This document shows positions 33,857-42,632 of a stretch of DNA of 64,000 nt, piece after piece. Origin of the DNA: an uncultured Candidatus Melainabacteria bacterium. GTDB lineage: Bacteria; Cyanobacteriota; Vampirovibrionia; Gastranaerophilales; Gastranaerophilaceae. Every line of letters starts with the position of its first letter. Within the stretch, counting starts at the first letter, position 1. The stretch covers positions 1 through 64,000 of the forward strand of contig CAKUZI010000006.1 of assembly GCA_934717855.1 (NCBI GenBank), read 5' to 3'. Made by a program: the position numbers and the translations under genes. The notes beneath the pieces were generated by a model, which saw nothing but the letters and a program-made list of their open reading frames with translations, did no database searches and had not been told where the DNA came from.

Positions 33857-34180
33857 ATGTCAAATGCAATTGAAATAACTGATACAAATTTTGAGCAAGA
33901 AGTCTTAAATTCAGAACAACCCGTTGTTGTTGATTTTTGGGCTCCGTGGTGCGGACCTTGCAGAAAACTTAGTCCTGTTTTGGATGAAGTTGCTACAGAG
34001 TTTTCTGGTAAAGTTAAGTTTGTCAAAATTAATACAGATGAAAATATTAAAACAGCTCAAGATTATGCGATAAGCGGTTTGCCAAGCCTTTTGGTTTTCA
34101 AAAACGGAAAAGCTCTTGAAAGACTTGTAGGACTTATGCCAAAATCAACAATTATTTCAAATATTGAAAAACATTTGTAG
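33857..34180 (+). CDS. trxA: Thioredoxin
   Basis: Cytosolic disulfide reductase. 107 residues of standard length, with the WAPWCGPC active site near residue 30, the buried Asp strand (VVVDFWAPW) and the cis-Pro loop ISGLPSLLVF. AAGGAG lies 6 nt before the ATG at 33857; the frame upstream runs through the repeat and is not used. The gene is flanked on both sides by related inverted-repeat elements. Confidence 0.96.
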   Translation: MSNAIEITDTNFEQEVLNSEQPVVVDFWAPWCGPCRKLSPVLDEVATEFSGKVKFVKINTDENIKTAQDYAISGLPSLLVFKNGKALERLVGLMPKSTIISNIEKHL

Positions 34181-34187
34181 AGAGAAA

Positions 34188-34308
34188 GTTACTAGGATAC
34201 TAGGACGCTAAGACGCTAAGTTCTTTTCAGGCTTCGCCAAAATCTGTTTTCGAACTGAGCGAGTTATATGCCCTAGTACCTCAGTAACTTAGTAACCTAG
34301 TAACTCAA
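34188..34308. repeat. Inverted-repeat element C-like, right of trxA
   Basis: TTACTAGGATACTAGGACGC...AAGT on the left faces CTTAGTAACCTAGTAACT on the right, with a TTTTCGAACTGAGCGAGTTA core like that at 24150. The GACGCTAAGACGCTAAGT segment is the inverted counterpart of 33801-33818. Confidence 0.75.
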
Positions 34309-34399
34309 ATAAAATGTAAACTTTTCTTAACACGATTGTAAAAAAGTTAAAGAAACCTTGCAAATAACCCGTTATTTAGATTAAAGGAAAAGGGTCATT

Positions 34400-37300
34400 A
34401 TGCAAGTAGAAAGCCAACCAAATAAATATAAAATATTTCAAGACTATTATTTTTGCGTGAATGGCGAAATGATTAGCTATTCTGAAGCATTGCGCTTATT
34501 TGCTAGTCTTGATGATGACGCTAGACTTGATTTTGAACAATTCTATAAAGACGAAACTGGTTATGAAATTATTTCTTCAAACGGTTATGGTCTTGACTCT
34601 GCTCCTGAATTAAAAGTTGATGAAAATGGTGAATTGATTGTAAAATCAACAAAAACATCAAGCAAGAAAAAAAGTGTAAAAACTAAAGATGGCGACAAAA
34701 TCGTATGGACAAAAGCTAAAAAAACAGTTAATACATACGAAACAACTTCTTCAGCTTCCAAAAAGGCTGCATTAGATATTAAATATAGTATTGAAGCTTT
34801 TGCTAAAAAAACTGGTAAAATCCTTGACCCTCAATGGTCAGGTTATTCTGCTGAAGAAATTATACAAATGTTTAATGATGGTGTAAATATTCCTCAAGAC
34901 ATAGTTGACCTTGCAAATACTATTTTACAAACAACAAGCGCAAATGTAGAAGGTACTGATGAAAATCCAGACGGCGCTGAAGAAACAACTGAAAAAGAAC
35001 CTTATTTAGCCCTTATTCCTAAAGCTAAAAAGAAAATTGAAAAATGTAACGATACTAATGAAAAAATTAGTGACAAAATTGATGACCTTTTACCTGAAAA
35101 ACAAAAACAAGAAAAAAATCTTAAAAACAAAATGAAAGAACAAAAAGATTCTCTAAGAGAGTTTGAAAGTCAACTTAAAGAATGGAGAAGATTGCAAGAT
35201 AAAGTTAACCATGGGGAAGCTTTATCTGATTCTGAAGCTAAAAAATATGCCCAAATTACAGGAATGTTAGAAGATAAAAACAACAAAGATGACATCAAAT
35301 TTGACAAAAAAGAAATTACAAGAGCATTGAATGACCTTAATATATGGGCAATTTTAGGTGAAAAATTAGCAGATGAAACTATCGAAATTGGGGATACATT
35401 AGCTGATTATACATCACAAATGAACTATAAAGCGACAGCTAAAACAGTTTCAATGAGTGTTGGTTCTTTTGGAGCAATAATTGCAATGATTCAAGGTAAA
35501 AACCTTGCTAAAGAAGCAAATAAAATTGGTCATGATACAAAAGAATATGCTTCTGATACAACTAATTCAGTAGGCGATATTGCTTCTGCTTTAGGTGTTG
35601 AAAATTCAATTGTTTCAAAAGATGAACTTCAAGATCATAATATTGATGAATTATTTGAAAATAAATCAGGTAAAGTTGAAGACATCTTAAAAAATCAAGA
35701 AGGAAATTCTCCTGAAAATACAGATGAAACAAAAACTCCAGAAACAACAGCTGAAGAAGATTTTGTTGTAAATGACAAAAATGTAACAGAATTGATAAAA
35801 GAAGGCGGACATACTCATTCTGATATGGCTTCTCAAACAATCAGAGCTTTGAGAAATACTATTGATGCAAAGAATGATAAAAAATTCTCAAAATATGCAA
35901 AATACAAAATTACAAGAATTATCAAACAATACAAGTCAGAAGAAGAAAAACGCGAAGAAGAAATTGCAAAACTAGAACAAGAAAACAAAGAAGCAAAAGA
36001 AAAACTTGAAAAGTTAACAGGTAAATCTGGAGATGAACTAGATAAAGAAATTAACAGTACTTCTGACAAGAAAGAAGAAGATGATAACAACAGTGCTTTA
36101 AGCGAATCTGATAAAAAAGAAGTTGAAAATCTTAAAGCAAGTGTTCAATCTAACAACCAAAGAATTGCAGAATTAAGAGCAGATGCCGAAAGTTCTGTTG
36201 CTGAATTCAAAAACAAAACCGTTAAAGAAAAAACAAGAATTTCTTCAGCTGTTCCAAAAGAAAATAATGAACTAGAAGCAAACAAAGAATATAAAGAAAA
36301 AATAATTCCTAAAGCAAAAGAAGATTTGAACTTTACTGACAATTCCGGTGAAACATTAGCTAAAATGGGTAAATACCGTATTATTGTTGGTATGGAACAA
36401 ATTGCTCTTATGCAATTTAAAAAAGGTTTAAAAAATGTAGCTAAAGGGACAATTAGTGCTGGAATTGGTCTTGGGGCTATGATTGTAGGTAGTTTGCCAA
36501 CTCCAAAACTTGCTGACAAAGCAACTACATCTGCAATTAAAAATGAAACATCTGCTATTGAAGGACTAAATCAAGCTGATGCAATGATTTCTTCTGTTAC
36601 AGGAGAAGAGACAACTCAATCAGCATATAATTCAAATAAACAAGAAGCTCAAGATGATACTGCAGGCAATGCCGAAGAAGGTGCTAAAGATACTGGAGAT
36701 GGTACAACTTCAACATCTCCGGCTCCAGAAGTTCAAACAACTTCAGCTCCAGAAGCTCAGACAGCTCCAGCTGAAGCACCTGCTCAACCGCAAACAAATA
36801 CATCAACAACTACAATAGAAGATACTGCAAAAACAACACAAACAGTTTCTAACGGTAAAAAAATGACTCCGGAAGAAAAAGAAGAAAATAAAGGTTTAAA
36901 ATCCGCAAGTGATGCTACAAGTTCTTCTTCTTCAAGCAAAAATTCTAAGAAGAAAGAAGCAATGACAACTGACAAAGCTGGGGATACAGTTAAAAAAGCA
37001 GAAAAAACAGCAAAAGATGATGCAAAAGATTCTGAAAAAGTAAAAAAAGATACAGATAAAACAACAAAGCAGCTTGAAAAAGAAACAAAACGTCTTACAA
37101 AACAATTGAAAAAAGACGAAAAAGAAATTATTAAAATGACAAAAGAATCTGAAAAAGCTGCTAAAAAACAAGAAGAAATGGTTGTTGAATTTGAAGCTTT
37201 AGTAGCAGAAAACGAGCAACTTACAGCAGAAGAAGCAAATCAGTCTCAACAAGCTCCTGCTCAACCGGCTCCTCAACAACAAGGTGTAGTTGATATGGGT

Positions 37301-38932
37301 TCTGCTTCTGCTGTAATTGGAGGTGCTCAACCTCAACAATCAGCAAATCAAGCAAAAATCCAAAATAATGACGCAAGATTAACTCAAATTGGCGCTGAAT
37401 TTGCTGTAAATGGCAGAGTAATTACAAGAAATTCTGCAAAAATTAAAAGATTGCAAAAAACAACAAAAGCAACTCAGAAAAAAGTTACTAAAAAGACAAA
37501 AGTTATTAACCAAAAGAACAAAGAAGCTGAAAAGAAAGAAATTGCAAAACAAAAAAGATTAGCAAAACAATTGGCAGCTGTAGGAATTGCTGAAAACGTA
37601 TTTTCTATTACATTGGCAACAGGTACAATTTTGGCAGCTATTCCATGGTCTCATGCCGTTGGTGTTGTAATGATTAATATTGGTACCAAAGGTGTTCTAT
37701 ATTGTGGAACAACAAAAGCAATAATCAATTTTGCAAACGGAAACGTAACAGCTGGTTTAATGGCAATTGGTCAATCTGTTCTAACAGCCGCAATGAGTAC
37801 TACCGGTGTTGGTGGCGCTGCAAGCAATGTATTAACTCAAGTTAGTGCAGGTTTGAGCGTTATGGCATCTTCTGCTGATTTGGTAAATAATGTAAGAGCA
37901 GTACAAGGTAAAGAAGCAAGCGGTTTGTTTAGTAAGATTTCAGCTGTTGCCGGTGCAGCTTCTGCAGTTGCAGGTATTGCAGGTGCATTAGGAAATGGTA
38001 CGAAACTTGTTGAAGATGCTGCTGGTAATATTACAAAACAAACTGTAAAAAGCACATTTAGCCAAGCTGGTACATTTGGTAAAATTGCCCAAATTGCCGG
38101 AGCAACCGGTAATGTACTTGGCAAAACAAGTCAATTAATGTCTTCATTTGGCGGGGACAGCAAAACAGCTTCTTTACTTGGTGCTATTGGCGGTGCAATC
38201 AGTATGGCTGCATCTGTTGGAATGCTAGTTGATTCTAAAATGTCTCAAGCAAAAGCAAAAAATCAAGAAAATAAAGATACTCAAACTACTGAAGCTGTTC
38301 AAGAAACATCAGAAACATCTCCGGAACAACAAAAACAAGAAGCAGAAAAGCAACAAGCTCAAAAAGAAATTCAACAAGAAGAACAAAAAATTCAAGCAGA
38401 ATCAGATAAAAAAGTTGCAGAAGCAAAAGAAACTCAAAAACAAGAACAAGCAAGCAGAGACGAAAAGCCTTCATTAAAAGAATCAAAAGAAGCGAAAATG
38501 GCTCAAAAAGAAGAAGCTAAAAATTCTGGCTTGAACAGTGCTGAACAAAAAAATATGACAAAAAACGGCGCTTCTAAAGAATATGCAAATGTTAGCGATG
38601 CAGAATTAGCAGAACAAATTGAATTTGCACGAGCAACAGGTGATGATGCATTAGCAGATAAATTAAATGCAGAAATGTCAAAACGTGGTGATTACAAAGA
38701 AAAAATGGCAGTAATAAAACAAAATAAAGCAGAAACATTCTCAAAAATTAAAGATGCTGTAGGCAGTGCCACAAATGCTGTTGCCGGTGTTATGGGCATG
38801 GGTAATAATGGCAACGATCAACAAAAGAAAAAAGATCGTCCTGTAGGTAAATTAACAAAACGTTCAAAAGAAATAATTAAAAAAAATAAAAAACGTATTG
38901 CTGCATTAGCAAAAAAGAAAAGAGTTGCATAA
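34400..38932 (+). CDS. Giant (1510-aa) coiled-coil protein with hydrophobic Gly/Ala segments
   Basis: Not recognised. An N-terminal globular region (about 1-185) has no signal peptide; the first 30 residues are aromatic-rich. Long Lys/Glu coiled coils (about 215-310 and 510-640) alternate with Ser/Thr/Pro/Gln linkers. Hydrophobic Gly/Ala-rich stretches occur near 350-362, 690-705 and, most extensively, about 1060-1280 (NVFSITLATGTILAAIPWSH; MAIGQSVLTAAMS; AVAGAASAVAGIAGALG). The C-terminus is a basic KR-rich tail. The architecture recalls large translocator-like or phage tape-measure-like proteins, but no homology is claimed. AAAGGAAAAGGG precedes the ATG. Monocistronic, with a 16-bp terminator. 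Confidence 0.8.
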   Translation: MQVESQPNKYKIFQDYYFCVNGEMISYSEALRLFASLDDDARLDFEQFYKDETGYEIISSNGYGLDSAPELKVDENGELIVKSTKTSSKKKSVKTKDGDKIVWTKAKKTVNTYETTSSASKKAALDIKYSIEAFAKKTGKILDPQWSGYSAEEIIQMFNDGVNIPQDIVDLANTILQTTSANVEGTDENPDGAEETTEKEPYLALIPKAKKKIEKCNDTNEKISDKIDDLLPEKQKQEKNLKNKMKEQKDSLREFESQLKEWRRLQDKVNHGEALSDSEAKKYAQITGMLEDKNNKDDIKFDKKEITRALNDLNIWAILGEKLADETIEIGDTLADYTSQMNYKATAKTVSMSVGSFGAIIAMIQGKNLAKEANKIGHDTKEYASDTTNSVGDIASALGVENSIVSKDELQDHNIDELFENKSGKVEDILKNQEGNSPENTDETKTPETTAEEDFVVNDKNVTELIKEGGHTHSDMASQTIRALRNTIDAKNDKKFSKYAKYKITRIIKQYKSEEEKREEEIAKLEQENKEAKEKLEKLTGKSGDELDKEINSTSDKKEEDDNNSALSESDKKEVENLKASVQSNNQRIAELRADAESSVAEFKNKTVKEKTRISSAVPKENNELEANKEYKEKIIPKAKEDLNFTDNSGETLAKMGKYRIIVGMEQIALMQFKKGLKNVAKGTISAGIGLGAMIVGSLPTPKLADKATTSAIKNETSAIEGLNQADAMISSVTGEETTQSAYNSNKQEAQDDTAGNAEEGAKDTGDGTTSTSPAPEVQTTSAPEAQTAPAEAPAQPQTNTSTTTIEDTAKTTQTVSNGKKMTPEEKEENKGLKSASDATSSSSSSKNSKKKEAMTTDKAGDTVKKAEKTAKDDAKDSEKVKKDTDKTTKQLEKETKRLTKQLKKDEKEIIKMTKESEKAAKKQEEMVVEFEALVAENEQLTAEEANQSQQAPAQPAPQQQGVVDMGSASAVIGGAQPQQSANQAKIQNNDARLTQIGAEFAVNGRVITRNSAKIKRLQKTTKATQKKVTKKTKVINQKNKEAEKKEIAKQKRLAKQLAAVGIAENVFSITLATGTILAAIPWSHAVGVVMINIGTKGVLYCGTTKAIINFANGNVTAGLMAIGQSVLTAAMSTTGVGGAASNVLTQVSAGLSVMASSADLVNNVRAVQGKEASGLFSKISAVAGAASAVAGIAGALGNGTKLVEDAAGNITKQTVKSTFSQAGTFGKIAQIAGATGNVLGKTSQLMSSFGGDSKTASLLGAIGGAISMAASVGMLVDSKMSQAKAKNQENKDTQTTEAVQETSETSPEQQKQEAEKQQAQKEIQQEEQKIQAESDKKVAEAKETQKQEQASRDEKPSLKESKEAKMAQKEEAKNSGLNSAEQKNMTKNGASKEYANVSDAELAEQIEFARATGDDALADKLNAEMSKRGDYKEKMAVIKQNKAETFSKIKDAVGSATNAVAGVMGMGNNGNDQQKKKDRPVGKLTKRSKEIIKKNKKRIAALAKKKRVA

Positions 38933-38946
38933 CTCTTTTCTTTTTT
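38911..38946 (+). terminator. Intrinsic terminator of the 1510-aa gene
   Basis: A 16-bp perfect stem (38911-38926 with 38931-38946) has a GCAT loop, overlaps the stop codon and ends in six T residues. Confidence 0.92.
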
Positions 38947-38969
38947 CATATTTATTTTTATTTTTAAAT

Positions 38970-40517
38970 TTATTTAATTTCTAAATTATTAACAAATAAA
39001 ACTTGTGTTTCGCCTGCGTTTAGAGTTACTTTAATGCGTCCTTTTTCGGTTACCGGAATGCTGTCTATTTTTATAGGCAAGATAATATTTTTATTTTCAA
39101 TTTTGGGGATTTTTACAACTACATCAGAATTATTTCTGAAATTTAAATTTCCAATTACTATTATGCTTTGTCCATTGTAGCTTTCTGCATATGCAAAAAC
39201 TGATGGGTTAGAAGTCTTAAGCGGAATGAATTTCCCATTATTTATAATTGTAGAAAATTCTCTTTTAACCCTATTTGCAAGAGCAAAAGAATCTGCTAAA
39301 TATTCATTTGTTCCTTTGGGCGGACGAGAGAAATTAAAAATATCAATCTTTCCTCTATGAACAAAATAATAATCATCATCGGTATATGTTTTTGGAGCTT
39401 CTTTATTTGCCCACATATAAATATAGTTGTCGCCACTATCAAAGCCGTCTACAAAATACGAATTTAATGGAAGTGTAGCGTTTAGCCAAATAATCATTTC
39501 ACTGAGTTTTTGACCATTAATTAGTAACGGGCTCATTTCATCATGGGTTGTAAAACTTCCGATAACAGATTTTTGCTCTTGAAATTTTGCGATATTTGAC
39601 TTTGTTGCAAGAATTTGGTTGATTAGTTCTTTGCCTGTTTTGTAATTCTTTATATTAAAGTAGCTTCCGTAATATCCGTCAAAACCTGCTTCCAACAATT
39701 TGTTGTAAGGTGTGAATACTGCATATGGAGAAACTGCTTCTGTCCAACTTTCTGAAGCTTCTGCCAACCATAAAAATTGTGGATCTTTTGTTCTGGAATA
39801 GTCGATTAAACTTTTCCAAAATTTGGCAGGTTTGTTTGTTGCCACGTCAGCTCGAATTCCGTCTGCACCAAGACCTATAACCATGTCTACAAAACCTTTA
39901 AATAAATTGTATACATCTTGATTGATCGCTGTTTCTGTTCCTGCATTGAGTAATCTTACATCTGTCCAATCTGCAGGAATTACCGGTTGACCGGTTTTAT
40001 CTTTTACAAAAAGTTCCGGACGTTCCATATATAAATCGTATGAACCGCAAGAAGGCAAATCTATAATTACGCTAATACCTTTTTTGTGAGCTTCATTAAT
40101 AAATTTTTTTGCTTGAGCTTGTGCGGATAATGCGCTTTTGTCGCTTACTAATTGCGGGTTTATGGTATTAAAGCTTGATGCAGAATACAATGACCCTGCT
40201 GTTCCTAAAGCTTTAGTTTTTCCAACAGGTGTGATTGGCAACACGTGAATAGTGTTTATGCCTTTTTGAGCTAATTCGTCAAGACGCGGAATTGCATTCA
40301 AAAAAGTTCCACTTTCTTCACCGTCGCTAAATTCTATAATTCCGTCTTTATTAATGTCTTGAGCCCCAAAAGTTCTAAGATTTATTTCATAAATAATTGA
40401 AGAATTTCTTATAAACATTCTTCTTAGATTGTTTACCCAAACATCAGCACTAAAAGCACTTTGGCTGAAAAACGCCATTAAAGTTAAACACAATACCAAT
40501 CTTTTTATATAAACCAT
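38970..40517 (-). CDS. Secreted GH13 alpha-amylase-family enzyme
   Basis: 515 residues. A signal peptide (LVLCLTLMAFFSQSAFSA) precedes a TIM-barrel with GH13 conserved regions: GISVIIDLPS, the nucleophile Asp in GADGIRADVAT, the acid Glu in LWLAEASESW and the third acid in FTTHDEMSP. A beta-sandwich domain closes the protein. An insert DINKDGIIEFSDGEE looks like a calcium-binding loop. It would hydrolyse or transfer alpha-glucans outside the cytoplasm. GGGAG is 8 nt before the ATG at 40517 and only 2 nt before the GTG at 40523. Divergent from the ROK gene. Confidence 0.9.
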   Translation of the reverse strand: MVYIKRLVLCLTLMAFFSQSAFSADVWVNNLRRMFIRNSSIIYEINLRTFGAQDINKDGIIEFSDGEESGTFLNAIPRLDELAQKGINTIHVLPITPVGKTKALGTAGSLYSASSFNTINPQLVSDKSALSAQAQAKKFINEAHKKGISVIIDLPSCGSYDLYMERPELFVKDKTGQPVIPADWTDVRLLNAGTETAINQDVYNLFKGFVDMVIGLGADGIRADVATNKPAKFWKSLIDYSRTKDPQFLWLAEASESWTEAVSPYAVFTPYNKLLEAGFDGYYGSYFNIKNYKTGKELINQILATKSNIAKFQEQKSVIGSFTTHDEMSPLLINGQKLSEMIIWLNATLPLNSYFVDGFDSGDNYIYMWANKEAPKTYTDDDYYFVHRGKIDIFNFSRPPKGTNEYLADSFALANRVKREFSTIINNGKFIPLKTSNPSVFAYAESYNGQSIIVIGNLNFRNNSDVVVKIPKIENKNIILPIKIDSIPVTEKGRIKVTLNAGETQVLFVNNLEIK

Positions 40518-40564
40518 AATCACATCTCCCTTTTGGTTAGTATATTATCAAATAATCTCATATT

Positions 40565-40593
40565 TTGCAAATTTTATATTTTTAAGCTATAGT
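40565..40593 (+). promoter_or_regulatory. Promoter of the ROK gene, near-leaderless
   Basis: TTGCAA (40565-40570), 17-nt spacer, TATAGT (40588-40593), 8 nt, ATG at 40602. No Shine-Dalgarno. Confidence 0.7.
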
Positions 40594-40601
40594 TTGCTTG
40601 T

Positions 40602-41564
40602 ATGAAAAAATATTCAATTGGAATTGACCTTGGCGGAACGAAAATTCTCACAGGTTTGGTAGAAAAAGAGAGTGGTAAAGTAATTTGCCATGTAAAAAAG
40701 AAAACAAGAAAAGAAAAAGGCCCTGAAAATATTGTCAGAAAAATAGTTGACGGAATTCAAGAACTTCTTGAAGAAAGTAAAAAAAACTTAACTGAAATAA
40801 GTTCAATCGGTATTGGTTCAGCTGGACAAATTGATAGAAAAAATGGAATTATTGTTGGTGCGCCGAATTTAGATTGTTATAATTTTCATATAAAACAAAT
40901 TTTGGAAGATAAATTTAATATTCCTGTTTTTGTAGGAAACGACTTGGAAGTCGCAACTATTGGAGAACAAAAATTTGGAGCCGGAAAAGGCTGTGAAGAT
41001 TTTGTTTGTGTATTCGTTGGGACAGGGATAGGTTCTGCTATTGTGAAAAATAACCATATAATTTATGGAGCAACAGGAACTGCAGGTGAACTCGGCCATA
41101 TGATAGTAGATTTGAACGGACGACCTTGTGCCTGCGGAGCTCATGGATGTTTAGAGGCATATGCTTCTCGTACTGCAATAGAAACAAGAATTGAGGGAGC
41201 GCTTAAAAAAGGTCGGGAATCGGTTATTACAGAATATTTGGAAGAGGGAAAATCCATAACTTCCAGCATGATTAGAAAATCAATCGAAAGAGAAGATGAG
41301 TTGGTTACTCAATGTGTTGCAGAGGCTTCAGAATATCTTTCCGGAGGCTTGGCAAGTATTATTAATTTTATAAATCCGGAATTGATAATTTTGGGAGGTG
41401 GGTTAATTGAAGCGGTAGATTATTTCTATCAAAATACAATTAAAAAAGCGAAATCAAAATCGTTGCCTGTTCCTGCGGAAAAAATTCAATTTAAAAAAGC
41501 ATCATTAGGAGATTATTCAGGTGTAATCGGTGCCGTATTTTTAGAAGAAAGAGGTGCCGTATAA
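40602..41564 (+). CDS. ROK-family sugar kinase (glucokinase-like)
   Basis: 320 residues. N-terminal phosphate loop GIDLGGTKI, catalytic Asp in FVGNDLEVA, and the ROK zinc motif GHMIVDLNGRPCACGAHGCLE (quoted in part as CACGAHGCLE). There is no N-terminal HTH, so it is a kinase rather than a repressor. It probably phosphorylates glucose or a related hexose released by the GH13 enzyme encoded divergently. Its TAA overlaps the ATG of the GT9 gene (TAATG), indicating coupling. Confidence 0.92.
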   Translation: MKKYSIGIDLGGTKILTGLVEKESGKVICHVKKKTRKEKGPENIVRKIVDGIQELLEESKKNLTEISSIGIGSAGQIDRKNGIIVGAPNLDCYNFHIKQILEDKFNIPVFVGNDLEVATIGEQKFGAGKGCEDFVCVFVGTGIGSAIVKNNHIIYGATGTAGELGHMIVDLNGRPCACGAHGCLEAYASRTAIETRIEGALKKGRESVITEYLEEGKSITSSMIRKSIEREDELVTQCVAEASEYLSGGLASIINFINPELIILGGGLIEAVDYFYQNTIKKAKSKSLPVPAEKIQFKKASLGDYSGVIGAVFLEERGAV

Positions 41565-42610
41565 TGAAAAAAGCAATGTTAGTGAAACTTTCTTCTCTTG
41601 GAGATGTGATTTTTAATATCCCATTGGCTAATGTATTGAAAAAGAATGGATATGAAGTGACTTGGTTGGTTTCTGAAAAAGGGATAGATGTTGTTGATGG
41701 AAATCCTGCAGTAAAAAATGCAATTTTGGTGCCTTTTCAACGTTGGAAAAAAAATGGATTTTCAATTAAAAATATTTTAGAATTTATAGATATTATAAAA
41801 AGAATAAGAAAAGAAAAATTTGATCTTGCTTTAGACACTCAAGTAATGTTCAAAAGTATGTTATTAATGATATTTAGCGGTGCTAAAAAACGAGTATGTT
41901 TGAAAAATGCAAGAGAATTTGCAAGTCTGGGCGCTAATGAATTGATAGAGCAAATTCCGAGTGAAAATTATTCGGTGCATGCTGTGTTTATGTATCTTTG
42001 GTATGCAAAATGTTTGGGGTTAGATGGAGCTGATGAAGTTAATTTTACTCTTCCGACTCCAAGTGATGAAACGAAATTAAAAGTCGATAATCTTTTAAAA
42101 GATATAGATGCATTAAAACCAATAGTTATCATTGCCCCTGCAACAACAAGAAGGTTAAAACATTGGAATAAAGACAACTGGAAGACTGTAGCAGAGGCGA
42201 TTGGAGATAAGTGCAATCTTATTTTTACCGGTGGCGCTTGCGATAACGATTTGATTTCATATATAAGTGACGGAAAATATTTAAATCTTGCCGGAAAAAC
42301 AAATATTAAAGATTTGATAGAAATTTATTCAAGAGCTAAACTTGTTATGGCTCCAGATTCCGGAAGTGTTCAAATTGCCAGAGCAACAAATATTCCGGCC
42401 GTGATTTCTATTTTTTGTGGTACTCCTTCAACTATGTATGGGCCTTTTGGAGATGATAATAAGTATTTTGCGATATCAGGTAATTTAAAATGTCAACCTT
42501 GCTATAATACAGTAACTTGTCCGCTTACTGGAGAAGATGCTGAACAATGTATTAATTACCCTAGACCTGAAAAAATAATAAATATTGTTAACAAAATATT
42601 ACAAAATTGA
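41564..42610 (+). CDS. GT9-family glycosyltransferase (ADP-heptosyltransferase-like)
   Basis: 348 residues with the GT9 signatures: N-terminal KLSSLGDVIFNIPLANVLK, the linker IIAPATTRRLKHWN and the C-terminal MAPDSGSVQIARA loop. Such enzymes add heptose to lipopolysaccharide core, implying an outer membrane. A late cysteine cluster (KCQPCYNTVTC) fits the usual heptosyltransferase tail. It overlaps ROK by one base and is followed after 22 nt by the GGDEF protein. Confidence 0.9.
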   Translation: MKKAMLVKLSSLGDVIFNIPLANVLKKNGYEVTWLVSEKGIDVVDGNPAVKNAILVPFQRWKKNGFSIKNILEFIDIIKRIRKEKFDLALDTQVMFKSMLLMIFSGAKKRVCLKNAREFASLGANELIEQIPSENYSVHAVFMYLWYAKCLGLDGADEVNFTLPTPSDETKLKVDNLLKDIDALKPIVIIAPATTRRLKHWNKDNWKTVAEAIGDKCNLIFTGGACDNDLISYISDGKYLNLAGKTNIKDLIEIYSRAKLVMAPDSGSVQIARATNIPAVISIFCGTPSTMYGPFGDDNKYFAISGNLKCQPCYNTVTCPLTGEDAEQCINYPRPEKIINIVNKILQN

Positions 42611-42620
42611 AAACATAGTG

Positions 42621-42626
42621 TATAAT
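42621..42626 (+). promoter_or_regulatory. -10 box of the GGDEF gene, leaderless spacing
   Basis: TATAAT is 6 nt before the ATG at 42633, with TTACAA (42599-42604) 16 nt upstream as -35. It sits inside the 3' end of the GT9 gene and the short gap. Confidence 0.65.
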
Positions 42627-42632
42627 ATATGT

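Noticed and set aside
36932..37171. Cys/Phe-rich open frame opposite the 1510-aa gene
   Set aside because: Antisense of Lys/Glu coiled-coil codons, like several others across that gene.
38229..38477. Lys-rich open frame within the 1510-aa gene, other + frame
   Set aside because: Frame-shifted reading of a low-complexity CAA/GAA/AAA region without ribosome binding site.
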